This document shows, one piece after another, positions 1 through 8,064 of a stretch of DNA of 64,000 bases (positions within the stretch are counted from its first letter, which is position 1; every line of letters starts with the position of its first letter). Below the pieces are notes generated by a model. That model searched no databases. It had not been told where the DNA came from and saw only the letters and a program-made list of their open reading frames with translations. Position numbers and translations under genes: made by a program. The stretch spans positions 1 to 64,000 of the forward strand of contig JAOARG010000041.1 in assembly GCA_025210655.1 (NCBI GenBank). The letters run 5' to 3'. This DNA comes from Bacillota bacterium. Its GTDB lineage: Bacteria; Bacillota; Clostridia; Peptostreptococcales; Acidaminobacteraceae.

Positions 1-93
1 GTTCCGCCAAGATTTAATTGTACACAGTGCCCGGGTCAAATGGAGCCAATATACTATAAATCGGTACATGGCATAACTTATGAATTAAAGTAA
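1..93 (+). CDS. C-terminal end of an unidentified protein (5' part outside window)
   Basis: An open frame enters from the left edge and ends at a TAA at 91-93. It gives 30 residues, including a Cys-x-x-Cys pair (C7 and C10 of the visible part) and ending TYELK. A strong rho-independent terminator follows 20 bases later, as expected for a real gene end. The CxxC could bind metal or be structural, but too little is visible to name a family. Coding status is inferred from the uninterrupted frame and the terminator. Confidence 0.55.
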   Translation, partial: VPPRFNCTQCPGQMEPIYYKSVHGITYELK

Positions 94-113
94 AAAGTTG
101 AAGTTAAGAAGAA

Positions 114-137
114 GCGGTCGATTAGACCGCCTTTTTT
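114..137 (+). terminator. Rho-independent terminator
   Basis: A six-base-pair GC-rich stem (GCGGTC/GACCGC) with a five-base loop is followed directly by C and six Ts. It closes the gene that enters from the left edge. Confidence 0.85.
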
Positions 138-139
138 AT

Positions 140-400
140 TAAGCGGAACCTTTGGTTCCAGCCCAGTAGAATTAAAATTCTTAGCCCAGCATAAGTCGTA
201 AAAAACTTATAGCCTAGCGGTTGATTTTCAACCAGAGCATGGATATTTTGCAATCGCAAAATTATTTTAATTGTTTTACCCATGTAAAACTTCCTTGCCC
301 TAGAAGTTTGCAAAACTTCGCTGGACTATCATCTTTGATGATGCTGGGTTTATATCAATATAGATATAGCTGGGCTATCACCGAAGGTGATGCTAAGCCG
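140..400. repeat. Fishbone element A: nested axial stems with paired side hairpins
   Basis: This non-coding stretch is a ladder of short hairpins: 145-159, 169-180, 191-210, 219-233, then after the centre 303-319, 328-342, 351-368 and 378-390. The connectors between left hairpins (AGCCCAG 160-166, AGCCCAGC 183-190, TAGCCTAGC 210-218) are complementary, with a few wobbles or mismatches, to the connectors between right hairpins (CTGGGCT 370-376, GCTGGGTT 343-350, GCTGGACTA 320-328). Folded, this gives a central axis with hairpins on both sides at each junction. Two short open frames in it look like chance. Function unknown. Confidence 0.6.
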
Positions 401-476
401 AATAAAAATGTACATACCATTTACACATTTATAAGATATACTTAACATAAGAAAGCATGTCTAGGGGGTAAAACTT

Positions 477-1157
477 ATGGATAAAACTATACTTCTTGTG
501 GAAGATGAAATAAAAATTAGAAATATTGTTAAGTCATATCTCAATGAGGATGGCTTTAATGTTTATGAAGCTGAGGACGGTGAAATTGGTCTTGAACTGT
601 TTTATGAGAATAAGATTGATTTGATTGTACTTGATGTTATGATGCCTAATCTTGATGGATATTCTATGTGTAAAAAAATTAGGGAGATTTCAGATGTACC
701 TATAATTTTTCTTACTGCCAGGAGTGAAGAATATGATAAACTTTACGGCTTTGAAATCAGGGGGGATGATTATATTACCAAACCCTTCAGTCCTAAGGTT
801 CTTGTAGCTAAGATAAAAATGCTTATTTCAAGATATGATGGTACAGTAATTGGTGATCAAAACATAATGAGCATTGGAGATATAAGGGTGAATATGTTAA
901 CAAGGCTTGTGGATATTGATGATAGGTCGGTAGATTTATCCCCAAAGGAGTTTGAACTTTTACTATACTTCATTAGAAATAGGGGAATAGTTCTTGAGAG
1001 AGAAAAGATTCTAAATAATGTTTGGGGATATGACTATGATGGCAATGAAAGGGTTGTAGATACCCATGTAAAGAAACTTAGAAAGCAGTTGGGTGAACTT
1101 TCATTTTATATAAAGACAGTTTTTGGAGTTGGGTATAAGTTTGAGGTGATGAACTGA
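477..1157 (+). CDS. OmpR/PhoB-family response regulator
   Basis: A DNA-binding response regulator of 226 residues. The receiver domain (about 1-115) has the acidic pair E9-D10, phospho-acceptor D53 in the LDVMMP motif, the LTA switch and the KPF lysine. A winged-helix Trans_reg_C domain follows (about 130-225) with the WGYDYDG and RVVDTHVKKLR recognition-helix signatures. The start is preceded by AGGGGGT. Its stop overlaps the start of the kinase gene by one base, so the two are translationally coupled and form a cognate pair. Target genes are unknown; fishbone element A lies directly upstream. Confidence 0.93.
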   Translation: MDKTILLVEDEIKIRNIVKSYLNEDGFNVYEAEDGEIGLELFYENKIDLIVLDVMMPNLDGYSMCKKIREISDVPIIFLTARSEEYDKLYGFEIRGDDYITKPFSPKVLVAKIKMLISRYDGTVIGDQNIMSIGDIRVNMLTRLVDIDDRSVDLSPKEFELLLYFIRNRGIVLEREKILNNVWGYDYDGNERVVDTHVKKLRKQLGELSFYIKTVFGVGYKFEVMN

Positions 1158-3022
1158 TGAGAATGTCATTATCTAAAAAAGTATCTTTAATTACAATACT
1201 TCTTTTCATATCCATGTTTATTATACAAATAGTTTTTCAAAGTGTTTTTCTTGAAAAATTTTATTTTTATAATAGAATAGATGCTTTTTCAAATGAATTT
1301 ATAGAAATAAATAAGGAACTTGGAAAAACATCTACTAATGAATATTTTGATAAGATTAAGGAGTTTTCAAAAGATACAAATTCCTATGTTCTTATGCTGG
1401 ATAGTAATTTAAACACCTTATATTCTACTACGGATGGAATTATTGAACCCTATGTAGCAATTGAGACGGAAATAGGTGAAAAGTATAAAGTGAAGGTAAA
1501 TACTTCAAATTTAGAAGATATTAATATTGGTGATGACTTATATGTTGAAGGTGATGAATTTGAGGGTGAACTATTTCCATATTTCATTATTCACAATGAC
1601 AATGAATATAATATAGAGGAGCTTGAAACTGAAATTAGTGCAATTATTTATTCAGGTAATGAAGCTATATCTATTACAGATGAAGATGGTGAAGGATATG
1701 TACCTATGTATGAAGTGTCGGAAGAGACACTGGAAGAAGAGGACTATTATTCTGAAGAATTCCAAGAGATTTATCCTGTAATTAAGACCAGTGGAAGAAT
1801 ATATGAACTCTTTACTATGGAAGAATATAATAGACAGGCTTATAGGGAAAATCAGATTTTTAATAATTTAGACACTATTCTTGATCCAATGAAGGCTGAA
1901 AAAATAAATGGTGTTGAATACTACAAATTTACAGATACTGTTGCCGGAGTAGACAGCATTATTTTAAGGGAGTCTAAGAATATCAACGGTGTTGAAACAA
2001 TGATTCTTGCAGTTATTAATCTGAAAAATTTTCAAGATAATATACAGGTTTTTAGTCAATTTCTTATATACATGATGGCAGTGGCTTCGGTTCTTGCTAT
2101 TATAGGTAGTCTTATTTATTCAAGGATCTTAACAAGACCAATAGTTGAGATAAATAGGGTTGCCTTAAAAATGAAGGAACTGGACTTTAGCGAAAAGGCA
2201 GTAATAGACAATAATGATGAACTTGGTGATTTATCCAATAGTCTAAATCAAATGGCTGATAATCTTGAAAAATCCCTTACAGATTTGAAAAATACCAATC
2301 AATCCCTTCAAAACGAAGTAAATTATAGCAAGAAGATGGAGGAATTTAGGAAAGAATTTATAGGGAATATATCCCATGAGCTTAAGACACCGATTACAAT
2401 TGCAAAGGGTATATCAGAAGGAATTAGGGAAGATATCTTAGAAAAAGAAGGTAATATGGAGGATTTGATTGAAGAACTTGATATTATGGACAAGCTTGTA
2501 AAGCAGATGATGGAGCTTACAAAACTTGATTCTGATAAGTATAAGCTTAATAGTTCAGTTGAGGATTTAGGAGAATTATATTATTCTCAGAAGTATAGAT
2601 TTAAAAATATTATTTCAGAAAAGTCCATGAATTTTAATGAGGAAATCGGGGAGCATTTTTCTATGATAGATAGGGATATGTTTTCTCAGGTCTTTGGTAA
2701 TTTGATTAGCAATGCCATAAAGTATTCTGATCTTGGCAGTACTATAGATACTAGATTATTTAGGAAGGATGACAAAATTGTATTTACCATAGAAAATCAA
2801 TGTGAAAATCTTTCTGAGGATGATATAGAGCGGATTTGGGATGAGTTTTATAGGGTTGAAAAATCAAGAAATAGAAAACGTGGTGGTACTGGACTAGGTC
2901 TTATAATAGTCAAAAAGGTTCTGGCTGCCCATGGTGGAGAAATTAGGGCAATAAATACAAAAAAAGGTGTGAAATTTATATTCTATATGGATATATATGA
3001 TGAAAAGAAAAATACACCTTGA
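1157..3022 (+). CDS. Membrane sensor histidine kinase
   Basis: A 621-residue sensor kinase, partner of the regulator just upstream. It has an N-terminal membrane segment (about 10-30), a large acidic extracellular region (about 32-300), a second membrane segment (about 300-322), a HAMP domain (about 320-375), a HisKA domain with SHELKTP carrying the phospho-histidine, and an HATPase_c domain with N box NLISNAIKYS and G2 box GGTGLGL. The extracellular part is longer than usual and rich in Glu, Asp and Tyr, suggesting a peptide, cation or wall-associated signal, but no named sensor fold is recognised. The gene ends about 50 bases before the glycine riboswitch, so this operon probably stops here. 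Confidence 0.93.
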   Translation: MRMSLSKKVSLITILLFISMFIIQIVFQSVFLEKFYFYNRIDAFSNEFIEINKELGKTSTNEYFDKIKEFSKDTNSYVLMLDSNLNTLYSTTDGIIEPYVAIETEIGEKYKVKVNTSNLEDINIGDDLYVEGDEFEGELFPYFIIHNDNEYNIEELETEISAIIYSGNEAISITDEDGEGYVPMYEVSEETLEEEDYYSEEFQEIYPVIKTSGRIYELFTMEEYNRQAYRENQIFNNLDTILDPMKAEKINGVEYYKFTDTVAGVDSIILRESKNINGVETMILAVINLKNFQDNIQVFSQFLIYMMAVASVLAIIGSLIYSRILTRPIVEINRVALKMKELDFSEKAVIDNNDELGDLSNSLNQMADNLEKSLTDLKNTNQSLQNEVNYSKKMEEFRKEFIGNISHELKTPITIAKGISEGIREDILEKEGNMEDLIEELDIMDKLVKQMMELTKLDSDKYKLNSSVEDLGELYYSQKYRFKNIISEKSMNFNEEIGEHFSMIDRDMFSQVFGNLISNAIKYSDLGSTIDTRLFRKDDKIVFTIENQCENLSEDDIERIWDEFYRVEKSRNRKRGGTGLGLIIVKKVLAAHGGEIRAINTKKGVKFIFYMDIYDEKKNTP

Positions 3023-3067
3023 TAAATTAAGCCATTATGGTATGCTATATATAATTTAATATTAATT

Positions 3068-3190
3068 GGTTGAAGGGTTCGGGATAAAAACCGAATCTGG
3101 ACAAGTCTCTGGAGACATTCTTTAAATAGAAGACCGAAGGTGCAAGTCTATGAATTAGGCGAAACTCTCAGGTAAAAGGACAGGGGTAGT
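3068..3190 (+). promoter_or_regulatory. Glycine riboswitch (one intact aptamer plus probable ghost aptamer)
   Basis: The block 3100-3187 carries the hallmark glycine-aptamer segments in order: TCTCTGGAGA, GACCGAAGGTGCAAG, and AAACTCTCAGGTAAAAGGAC. This matches the second aptamer of tandem glycine riboswitches. Upstream, a seven-base-pair hairpin (3076-3082 with 3091-3097) and the linker CTGGAC look like the remnant 'ghost' first aptamer that stabilises singlet switches. A terminator follows at 3232-3265, so control is probably transcriptional. The regulated genes are the ACT protein and UPF0210 protein just downstream. Confidence 0.88.
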
Positions 3191-3231
3191 GATAGATATA
3201 AAGTAGCTTTATTTTATATTGTTATTATTTC

Positions 3232-3265
3232 CGGGAGACTGTTTTGCAGTCTCCCGTATTTTTTT
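3232..3265 (+). terminator. Riboswitch expression-platform terminator
   Basis: A nine-base-pair perfect stem (CGGGAGACT/AGTCTCCCG) with a seven-base loop is followed by a T-rich tract. It lies between the glycine aptamer and the ACT gene start, so it is the likely on/off element. Confidence 0.85.
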
Positions 3266-3291
3266 CTACATAATTAGGGGAGGTATTATTT

Positions 3292-3567
3292 ATGAAAGCT
3301 GTAGTAACAGTAGTAGGACAGGACAGGGTTGGTATAATTGCAAAAGTTTCAAATACTTTGGCTGAAAACAAGGTGAATATCCTTGATTTAAGTCAGACTA
3401 TTTTAGATTCTTATTTTACGATGATTATGATTGTTGATATAGGAAACTCAGAGAAGTCTATTAAGGAACTATCTGAGCTACTTGACAAGAATGGTAGTGA
3501 TATAGGAGTATCTATTAAGATTCAGCACGAAGACATATTTAAGACGATGCACAGTGTAAATGACTAG
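3292..3567 (+). CDS. ACT-domain protein, UPF0237 family
   Basis: A 91-residue single ACT domain, beginning with the family-typical VVTVVGQDRVGIIAKVS and containing the FTMIMIVDI strand. ACT domains bind small ligands, mostly amino acids, and UPF0237 proteins are commonly encoded next to UPF0210, as here (gap of 14 bases). A glycine riboswitch upstream makes glycine or a linked one-carbon or amino-acid signal the likely cue. The start has a good AGGGGAGG site. The biochemical role is not established. Confidence 0.9.
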   Translation: MKAVVTVVGQDRVGIIAKVSNTLAENKVNILDLSQTILDSYFTMIMIVDIGNSEKSIKELSELLDKNGSDIGVSIKIQHEDIFKTMHSVND

Positions 3568-3581
3568 TAGGGGGTAAGTAA

Positions 3582-4940
3582 ATGAGCTATTACAATAATA
3601 TACTTGAAACAATAAGAATGATTGAAAAAGAAAAATTCGATATAAGAACTATTACAATGGGAATCTCTCTTCTTGACTGTGCAAGTCATGATGGAGCAGT
3701 TGCAAGAAAGAAAATATATGACAAGATATGCAGACTTGCAGAAAATATTGTTAAGGTAGGGGAAGACATAGAATCAGAGTATGGTATTCCGATTATTAAC
3801 AAGAGAATTTCTGTTACTCCAATTTCCTTAGTAGCACAGGCTTCGGATGATACATCCTATGTAAGTTATGCCAAGGTTCTTGATGAAGCGGCTAAAACTG
3901 TAGGTGTAAATTTCATTGGTGGTTTTACATCCCTTGCTCAAAAGGGATATACAAAGGGAGATAGAATTTTAATCAACTCTATTCCGGAAGCACTTGCAGT
4001 TACTGATAGGGTATGTAGTTCAGTAAATGTTGCTTCAAGCAAAACTGGTATCAATATGGATGCAGTTAGGGATATGGGAAGAATTATGAAAGAAGCAGCT
4101 TACCTTACTAGGGACAGGGATAGTATAGGATGTGCAAAATTAGTTGTATTCTCAAATGCAGTGGAAGACAATCCTTTTATGGCTGGAGCATTCCACGGAC
4201 CTGGAGAATCAGAAAACTATATCAATCTTGGAATTAGTGGACCGGGTGTTGTTAAGGCAGCACTGGAGAAAGTTAAGGGTCAATCTTTTGATGAGGTAGC
4301 AAATACTATTAAAAATACTGCATTTAAGATTACAAAAGCAGGTCAATTGGTTGCATTAGAAGCTTCAAAGAGACTTGGAGTTCCATTTGGAATAATCGAT
4401 CTTTCATTAGCACCAACTCCGGCAGTAGGAGACAGTGTTGGTAGAATACTTGAAGAAATGGGTCTTGAAGCATGTGGTACCCACGGTACAACAGCAGCTC
4501 TAGCACTTCTTAATGATGCAGTTAAAAAAGGCGGAATAATGGCATCATCCCACGTAGGTGGATTAAGTGGAGCTTTCATTCCAGTAAGTGAAGATGAGGG
4601 AATGATAGATTCAGTTAGAAAGGGAGCAATTACCCTAGACAAGCTTGAAGCAATGACATGTGTATGTTCAGTAGGTCTAGATATGATTGCAGTACCAGGA
4701 GATACATCTGAAAGTACACTTTCAGCAATGATAGCAGATGAAATGGCAATCGGTATGATAAACAATAAAACAACAGCTACAAGAATAATACCGGTACACG
4801 GAAAAGGTGTAGGTGAAGAAGTAGAATTCGGAGGCCTTTTAGGTACAGCACCAATAATGCCAGTAAATAAATTCTCAAGTAAAGAATTTATTGAAAGAGG
4901 CGGAAGAATACCAGCTCCAGTTCATAGTTTTAAGAATTAA
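3582..4940 (+). CDS. UPF0210/DUF711 family protein (PFL-related)
   Basis: A 452-residue protein of the UPF0210/DUF711 family, related by fold to pyruvate formate-lyase. It carries the conserved glycine-rich segments [34 protein letters not shown] and [13 protein letters not shown] seen across the family, and the length is normal. No glycyl-radical RVxG motif is visible at the C-terminus, so it should not be called a formate lyase. It forms an operon with the UPF0237 ACT protein under the glycine riboswitch, suggesting the ACT protein is its regulator or partner. Molecular function is unknown. Confidence 0.9.
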   Translation: MSYYNNILETIRMIEKEKFDIRTITMGISLLDCASHDGAVARKKIYDKICRLAENIVKVGEDIESEYGIPIINKRISVTPISLVAQASDDTSYVSYAKVLDEAAKTVGVNFIGGFTSLAQKGYTKGDRILINSIPEALAVTDRVCSSVNVASSKTGINMDAVRDMGRIMKEAAYLTRDRDSIGCAKLVVFSNAVEDNPFMAGAFHGPGESENYINLGISGPGVVKAALEKVKGQSFDEVANTIKNTAFKITKAGQLVALEASKRLGVPFGIIDLSLAPTPAVGDSVGRILEEMGLEACGTHGTTAALALLNDAVKKGGIMASSHVGGLSGAFIPVSEDEGMIDSVRKGAITLDKLEAMTCVCSVGLDMIAVPGDTSESTLSAMIADEMAIGMINNKTTATRIIPVHGKGVGEEVEFGGLLGTAPIMPVNKFSSKEFIERGGRIPAPVHSFKN

Positions 4941-4945
4941 ATTAT

Positions 4946-4986
4946 AAAAGCAATAGTTCAATTTATTGAACTATTGCTTTTGTTTT
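4946..4986 (+). terminator. Rho-independent terminator
   Basis: A long near-perfect stem (AAAAGCAATAGTTCAA paired with TTGAACTATTGCTTTT) ends in TGTTTT. It closes the UPF0237-UPF0210 operon. Confidence 0.85.
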
Positions 4987-5031
4987 GGGGTACAATAAAA
5001 GAGAGTGCGTAGATGAAAATGACAAAAGGGG

Positions 5032-6315
5032 ATGGTGGTTAAAATATTTAAGATATCTAAGAATGAAGAGATGAAGATTTCGAGTAAGGATATGCATAAA
5101 ATACTGAGTATTGTACCGATGCTTTTTATCGTTATTGGTATTATACTTGATGGTCCTGTGGAAGTATTTTGGGGGATGAAGAGGATTGTACTTTCCTCAT
5201 CTGTTCTTATTTCTGATTTTGTTGAAATAGGTGGTTTGGGAGCATCGATGGTCAATGCGGGAATTTTGGGACTTTTAAATCTCTTACTGCTCCACAAGTT
5301 GGATTTTAAAATGAATGGATCCTTACTTGCTGCTTATTTTACTGTAATGGGCTTTAGTTTCTTTGGTAAGAATATTTTTAATGTATGGCCGATTTATCTT
5401 GGTGGACTTATTTATTCAAAGACACAGGGCGTGAGTTTTAAAAATGCTGTACTTATTACAATGTTTTCAACTGGTCTTGCTCCAATAGTGAGTGAAATAT
5501 CTTTTGGTATGGGATATAGTATTCCTTTTGGTATTTCAGTAGGTATGGTTGCTGGTATTATTATTGGCCTTGTTATGCCTGCTCTTACTGGTAATATGCT
5601 TAAGTTTCACAATGGATACAATCTATACAATATAGGTTTTACAGCTGGTATGCTTGGTATGGTTTTGAATGCCGTATTTAAAAGCTATGGGGTAAATATT
5701 CATCCAGAGAAGAGTATATATAGTGGGGACGATACACTTATGCTCATAATATTTGTTGGACTTTGCCTATTACTTTTAGCCATTGGAATAAAAATTAATA
5801 ATAATAGCATAGATGGATATTCTAAGATATTCCTTTATTCAGGTAGACTTGTAACGGACTTTACCCAAGTAATTGGATATGGTGTATCCTTTATAAACAT
5901 GGGAGTAATGGGCCTTATAGCCATATTCTATGTTAAGGCAATGGGTGGCGGAATGAATGGTGCCACCATAGCTGGTGTTATGACTATAATAGGATTTGGT
6001 GCATTTGGTAAACATCCTAAAAATTCTATACCCCTTTTATTAGGTGTATATATAGCATCCCTTACAAAAATATGGGATGTAAACTCAACTATAGTTATAA
6101 TTGCCGGTCTATTTTCTACTACTCTGGCTCCTATAGCTGGGGTATATGGTTCTTTTATGGGATTGGTAGCAGGATTTTTACATTTATCTATAGTTATGAA
6201 TGTTGGTTATCTCCATGGAGGAATCAATCTGTATAATAATGGTTTTGCAGGTGGACTGGTAGCAGGATTAATGGTACCTGTCATTGAAGAATTTAAGAGG
6301 AGGCCTGAGTACTAA
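5032..6315 (+). CDS. DUF1576 family integral membrane protein
   Basis: A 427-residue polytopic membrane protein with two similar halves. Each half has the motif pattern G(F)GxFGK..P...L/I PLLLGVY-like and ends in a HxGxNLYNxGF/AG segment (HNGYNLYNIGFTAG in the first half, HGGINLYNNGFAGG in the second). These repeats identify DUF1576, a family of unknown function with transporter-like topology. The start is uncertain: AAAAGGGG abuts the ATG at 5032, so GTG 5035 or a later codon is possible. The stop runs straight into the next gene, so the two are co-translated. Confidence 0.8.
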   Translation: MVVKIFKISKNEEMKISSKDMHKILSIVPMLFIVIGIILDGPVEVFWGMKRIVLSSSVLISDFVEIGGLGASMVNAGILGLLNLLLLHKLDFKMNGSLLAAYFTVMGFSFFGKNIFNVWPIYLGGLIYSKTQGVSFKNAVLITMFSTGLAPIVSEISFGMGYSIPFGISVGMVAGIIIGLVMPALTGNMLKFHNGYNLYNIGFTAGMLGMVLNAVFKSYGVNIHPEKSIYSGDDTLMLIIFVGLCLLLLAIGIKINNNSIDGYSKIFLYSGRLVTDFTQVIGYGVSFINMGVMGLIAIFYVKAMGGGMNGATIAGVMTIIGFGAFGKHPKNSIPLLLGVYIASLTKIWDVNSTIVIIAGLFSTTLAPIAGVYGSFMGLVAGFLHLSIVMNVGYLHGGINLYNNGFAGGLVAGLMVPVIEEFKRRPEY

Positions 6316-6659
6316 TGAGACATGAGGTTAAGAAAATAGCTAAAATCGTTGATGAGCTTGTTACATTTTTCTTTTTGAGAAAAACCCATGTAATGGGCAT
6401 AGAAATAAAGGATTTGGAAGATCATTATGAGATTACTATTACTAATGATTGTAGAAATCTTGATAATGATGAAATTGATAGTATTAAAAAACTTTTTAGT
6501 GTACAAAGACAAAGGGAAATGGAGGAGTATTATTGGCAACTTACTGGGGAGGCAGATACTGATACTGAGCTTACCCTTGTAGGAATAATGATAGATAAGG
6601 TAGATATTTCAGTCTCTGATGAAAAGTTGGTAATTAAACTAACTAGATATAAGGAATAA
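6315..6659 (+). CDS. Small protein resembling an eroded GHKL ATPase domain
   Basis: A 114-residue cytoplasmic protein that I do not recognise by name. It overlaps the DUF1576 stop by one base. Its order of elements resembles a stripped histidine-kinase ATPase domain: a helix ending in ELVTFFFLR, strand GIEIKDLEDHYEITITN, a lid-like RQREMEEYYWQLTG stretch, then ELTLVGIMIDKVDI in place of GLGLAIVKKI and a closing strand pair KLVIKL. The N-box asparagine and G-box glycines are absent, so ATP binding is unlikely. The resemblance is by eye only; a fold search is needed. Confidence 0.6.
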   Translation: MRHEVKKIAKIVDELVTFFFLRKTHVMGIEIKDLEDHYEITITNDCRNLDNDEIDSIKKLFSVQRQREMEEYYWQLTGEADTDTELTLVGIMIDKVDISVSDEKLVIKLTRYKE

Positions 6660-6697
6660 TACTAGTAGGATTAATATTAAATTAAGGGGATGAGTAT

Positions 6698-6985
6698 ATG
6701 AAAAAAGGTAAAAGGGATAAAGCACTTGAGGATGTGAAGCTTTTCTTTAAGGGTGCTTTTGATATGCATGAACGTTCTTCCTCATTTATGAAGAAGGAAG
6801 CCCATGATGAAATGGATAACTTTTTACTTATATGTTATGGAGATCTTTTAGGGATACCCTTGCCGACCTCCTATTATATGCTTGAATTATTACCTTATTT
6901 AGCGGAGGATTTAGACAACTGGGAAAAAAGAATATTGAGAAGACAAAGTGTAGTTGAGGACAGATGGGGAGACTTCTGCTGTTAA
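6698..6985 (+). CDS. Small conserved-looking protein of unknown function
   Basis: A 95-residue protein, basic at the start (MKKGKRDK), mainly helical, and ending in a double cysteine (GDFCC). No signal peptide or membrane span is seen. It has a strong AAGGGGATG site and lies 38 bases after the GHKL-like gene and 37 bases before the ArsA-like ATPase, clearly within the same operon. The central LLGIPLPTSYYMLELLPYLAEDLDNWE stretch could be an interaction surface. I recognise no family; a role linked to the ATPase is inferred from position only. Confidence 0.65.
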   Translation: MKKGKRDKALEDVKLFFKGAFDMHERSSSFMKKEAHDEMDNFLLICYGDLLGIPLPTSYYMLELLPYLAEDLDNWEKRILRRQSVVEDRWGDFCC

Positions 6986-6992
6986 TTATGAA

Positions 6993-7022
6993 GGGAGGAA
7001 GGATCTTTTAAGATCCGAAACT
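6993..7022 (+). promoter_or_regulatory. Shine-Dalgarno separated from its start by a hairpin
   Basis: GGGAGG at 6993-6998 is 24 bases from the ATG at 7023, too far for normal initiation. The interval holds a perfect inverted repeat (GGATCT 7001-7006 with AGATCC 7011-7016). Folding it out leaves an effective spacing of about 8 bases. No other good site precedes this start. Confidence 0.6.
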
Positions 7023-7967
7023 ATGAAAAAATTTGTATTCTTTGGTGGAAAAGGAGGAGTAGGTAAAACTACTTCTTCTTCTGCCTATAGTTATTATTGT
7101 AGTAGGAAGGGCATAAAAACCCTTGTTGTATCAACTGACCCAGCCCATTCCCTGTCAGATATTTTTAGTCAGGAAATAGGTTCGGAAATTACTATGCTGA
7201 GTAAAAATTTATTTGGTCTTGAAATTGATCCTGAAGAGGAGAGTTTAAGATATATAAATAAAATCAAATCTAATCTTTCAAAAACTGTCAGTAGGGTGAT
7301 TGTCAATGAAATAGAAAAACAACTTGATGCGGCATATGTTTCACCTGGTTCTGAGGAGTCAGCGGTTTTTGACAAGATGGTTGAAATAATAAATACATAT
7401 GGTGATGACTTTGACAAGATTGTATTTGATACTGCTCCAACAGGACATACATTAAGGCTTATGAGTCTACCAGAACTAATGGGATCTTGGATTGATAGAC
7501 TAATTAAGAAAAGAAAACATGCGGTAGAGCTGATGGAAATGTCAAATAGGCAAAAAAGAAAAAACTTAAAGGAAATAGTGAAGGAAGATCCTATAATCAA
7601 AATTCTATCTGAAAGAAAGAGTAATTTTGAAAGGGTTAGAAAGGTTCTTCTTGATGATAGGTTAATCAATTTTGTTTTTGTAATGAATCCTGAAAAATTA
7701 CCACTTGAAGAAACGAAAAAGGCAGTAAAGATACTTGATAAATATAGTATACCTGTCAATGCAATTATAGTAAATAAAATACTTCCGGAGAATGACTCAA
7801 GTGAATTCTGGATGTCTAGACGGGATTTAGAGAAAAGATATATTGAAGAAATAGAGAGTTATTTTTCAAGTAAGGAGATAATACAGATACCACTTCTTAG
7901 TACTGATGTAGGACCAGAACATATAAAGGAGATATCATCTTACTATGAAAGGCTTTATTATGTCTAA
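7023..7967 (+). CDS. ArsA/Get3-family ATPase
   Basis: A 314-residue cytoplasmic P-loop ATPase of the ArsA/Get3 class. It has the deviant Walker A FFGGKGGVGKTT (residues about 6-17, with signature lysine), the STDPAHSLSDIF switch I region, DTAPTGHTLRLMSLPE switch II, and the MNPEKLPLEET segment found in the family. Eukaryotic Get3 inserts tail-anchored proteins; bacterial ArsA powers arsenite export. No arsB, arsR or arsD is nearby, so an arsenic role is not supported. It is a single ATPase domain, hence probably homodimeric. ATG 7023 is preferred over an upstream TTG at 6954 because the family begins at MKKFVFFGGKGG. Confidence 0.88.
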   Translation: MKKFVFFGGKGGVGKTTSSSAYSYYCSRKGIKTLVVSTDPAHSLSDIFSQEIGSEITMLSKNLFGLEIDPEEESLRYINKIKSNLSKTVSRVIVNEIEKQLDAAYVSPGSEESAVFDKMVEIINTYGDDFDKIVFDTAPTGHTLRLMSLPELMGSWIDRLIKKRKHAVELMEMSNRQKRKNLKEIVKEDPIIKILSERKSNFERVRKVLLDDRLINFVFVMNPEKLPLEETKKAVKILDKYSIPVNAIIVNKILPENDSSEFWMSRRDLEKRYIEEIESYFSSKEIIQIPLLSTDVGPEHIKEISSYYERLYYV

Positions 7968-8002
7968 AAATATATAATTGTATCTATTTTATTAATAATA
8001 TG

Positions 8003-8032
8003 TTTACAAAAACACTGTATAATAAATATAAT
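8003..8032 (+). promoter_or_regulatory. Probable sigma-A promoter
   Basis: TTTACA (8003-8008) and TATAAT (8027-8032) are separated by 18 bases, just ahead of the second OmpR regulator. Confidence 0.5.
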
Positions 8033-8064
8033 GAAAAAAATCTATGGATATGGGATGTGTGCAT

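Noticed and set aside
122-445. Two short open frames on opposite strands within fishbone element A
   Set aside because: They read through the hairpins, have no ribosome site, and the peptides show no domain or normal composition. The structure explains the sequence better.
6954-7022. TTG-initiated N-terminal extension of the ArsA-like ATPase
   Set aside because: It lacks a ribosome site, overlaps the upstream gene, and family members start directly before the P-loop strand.
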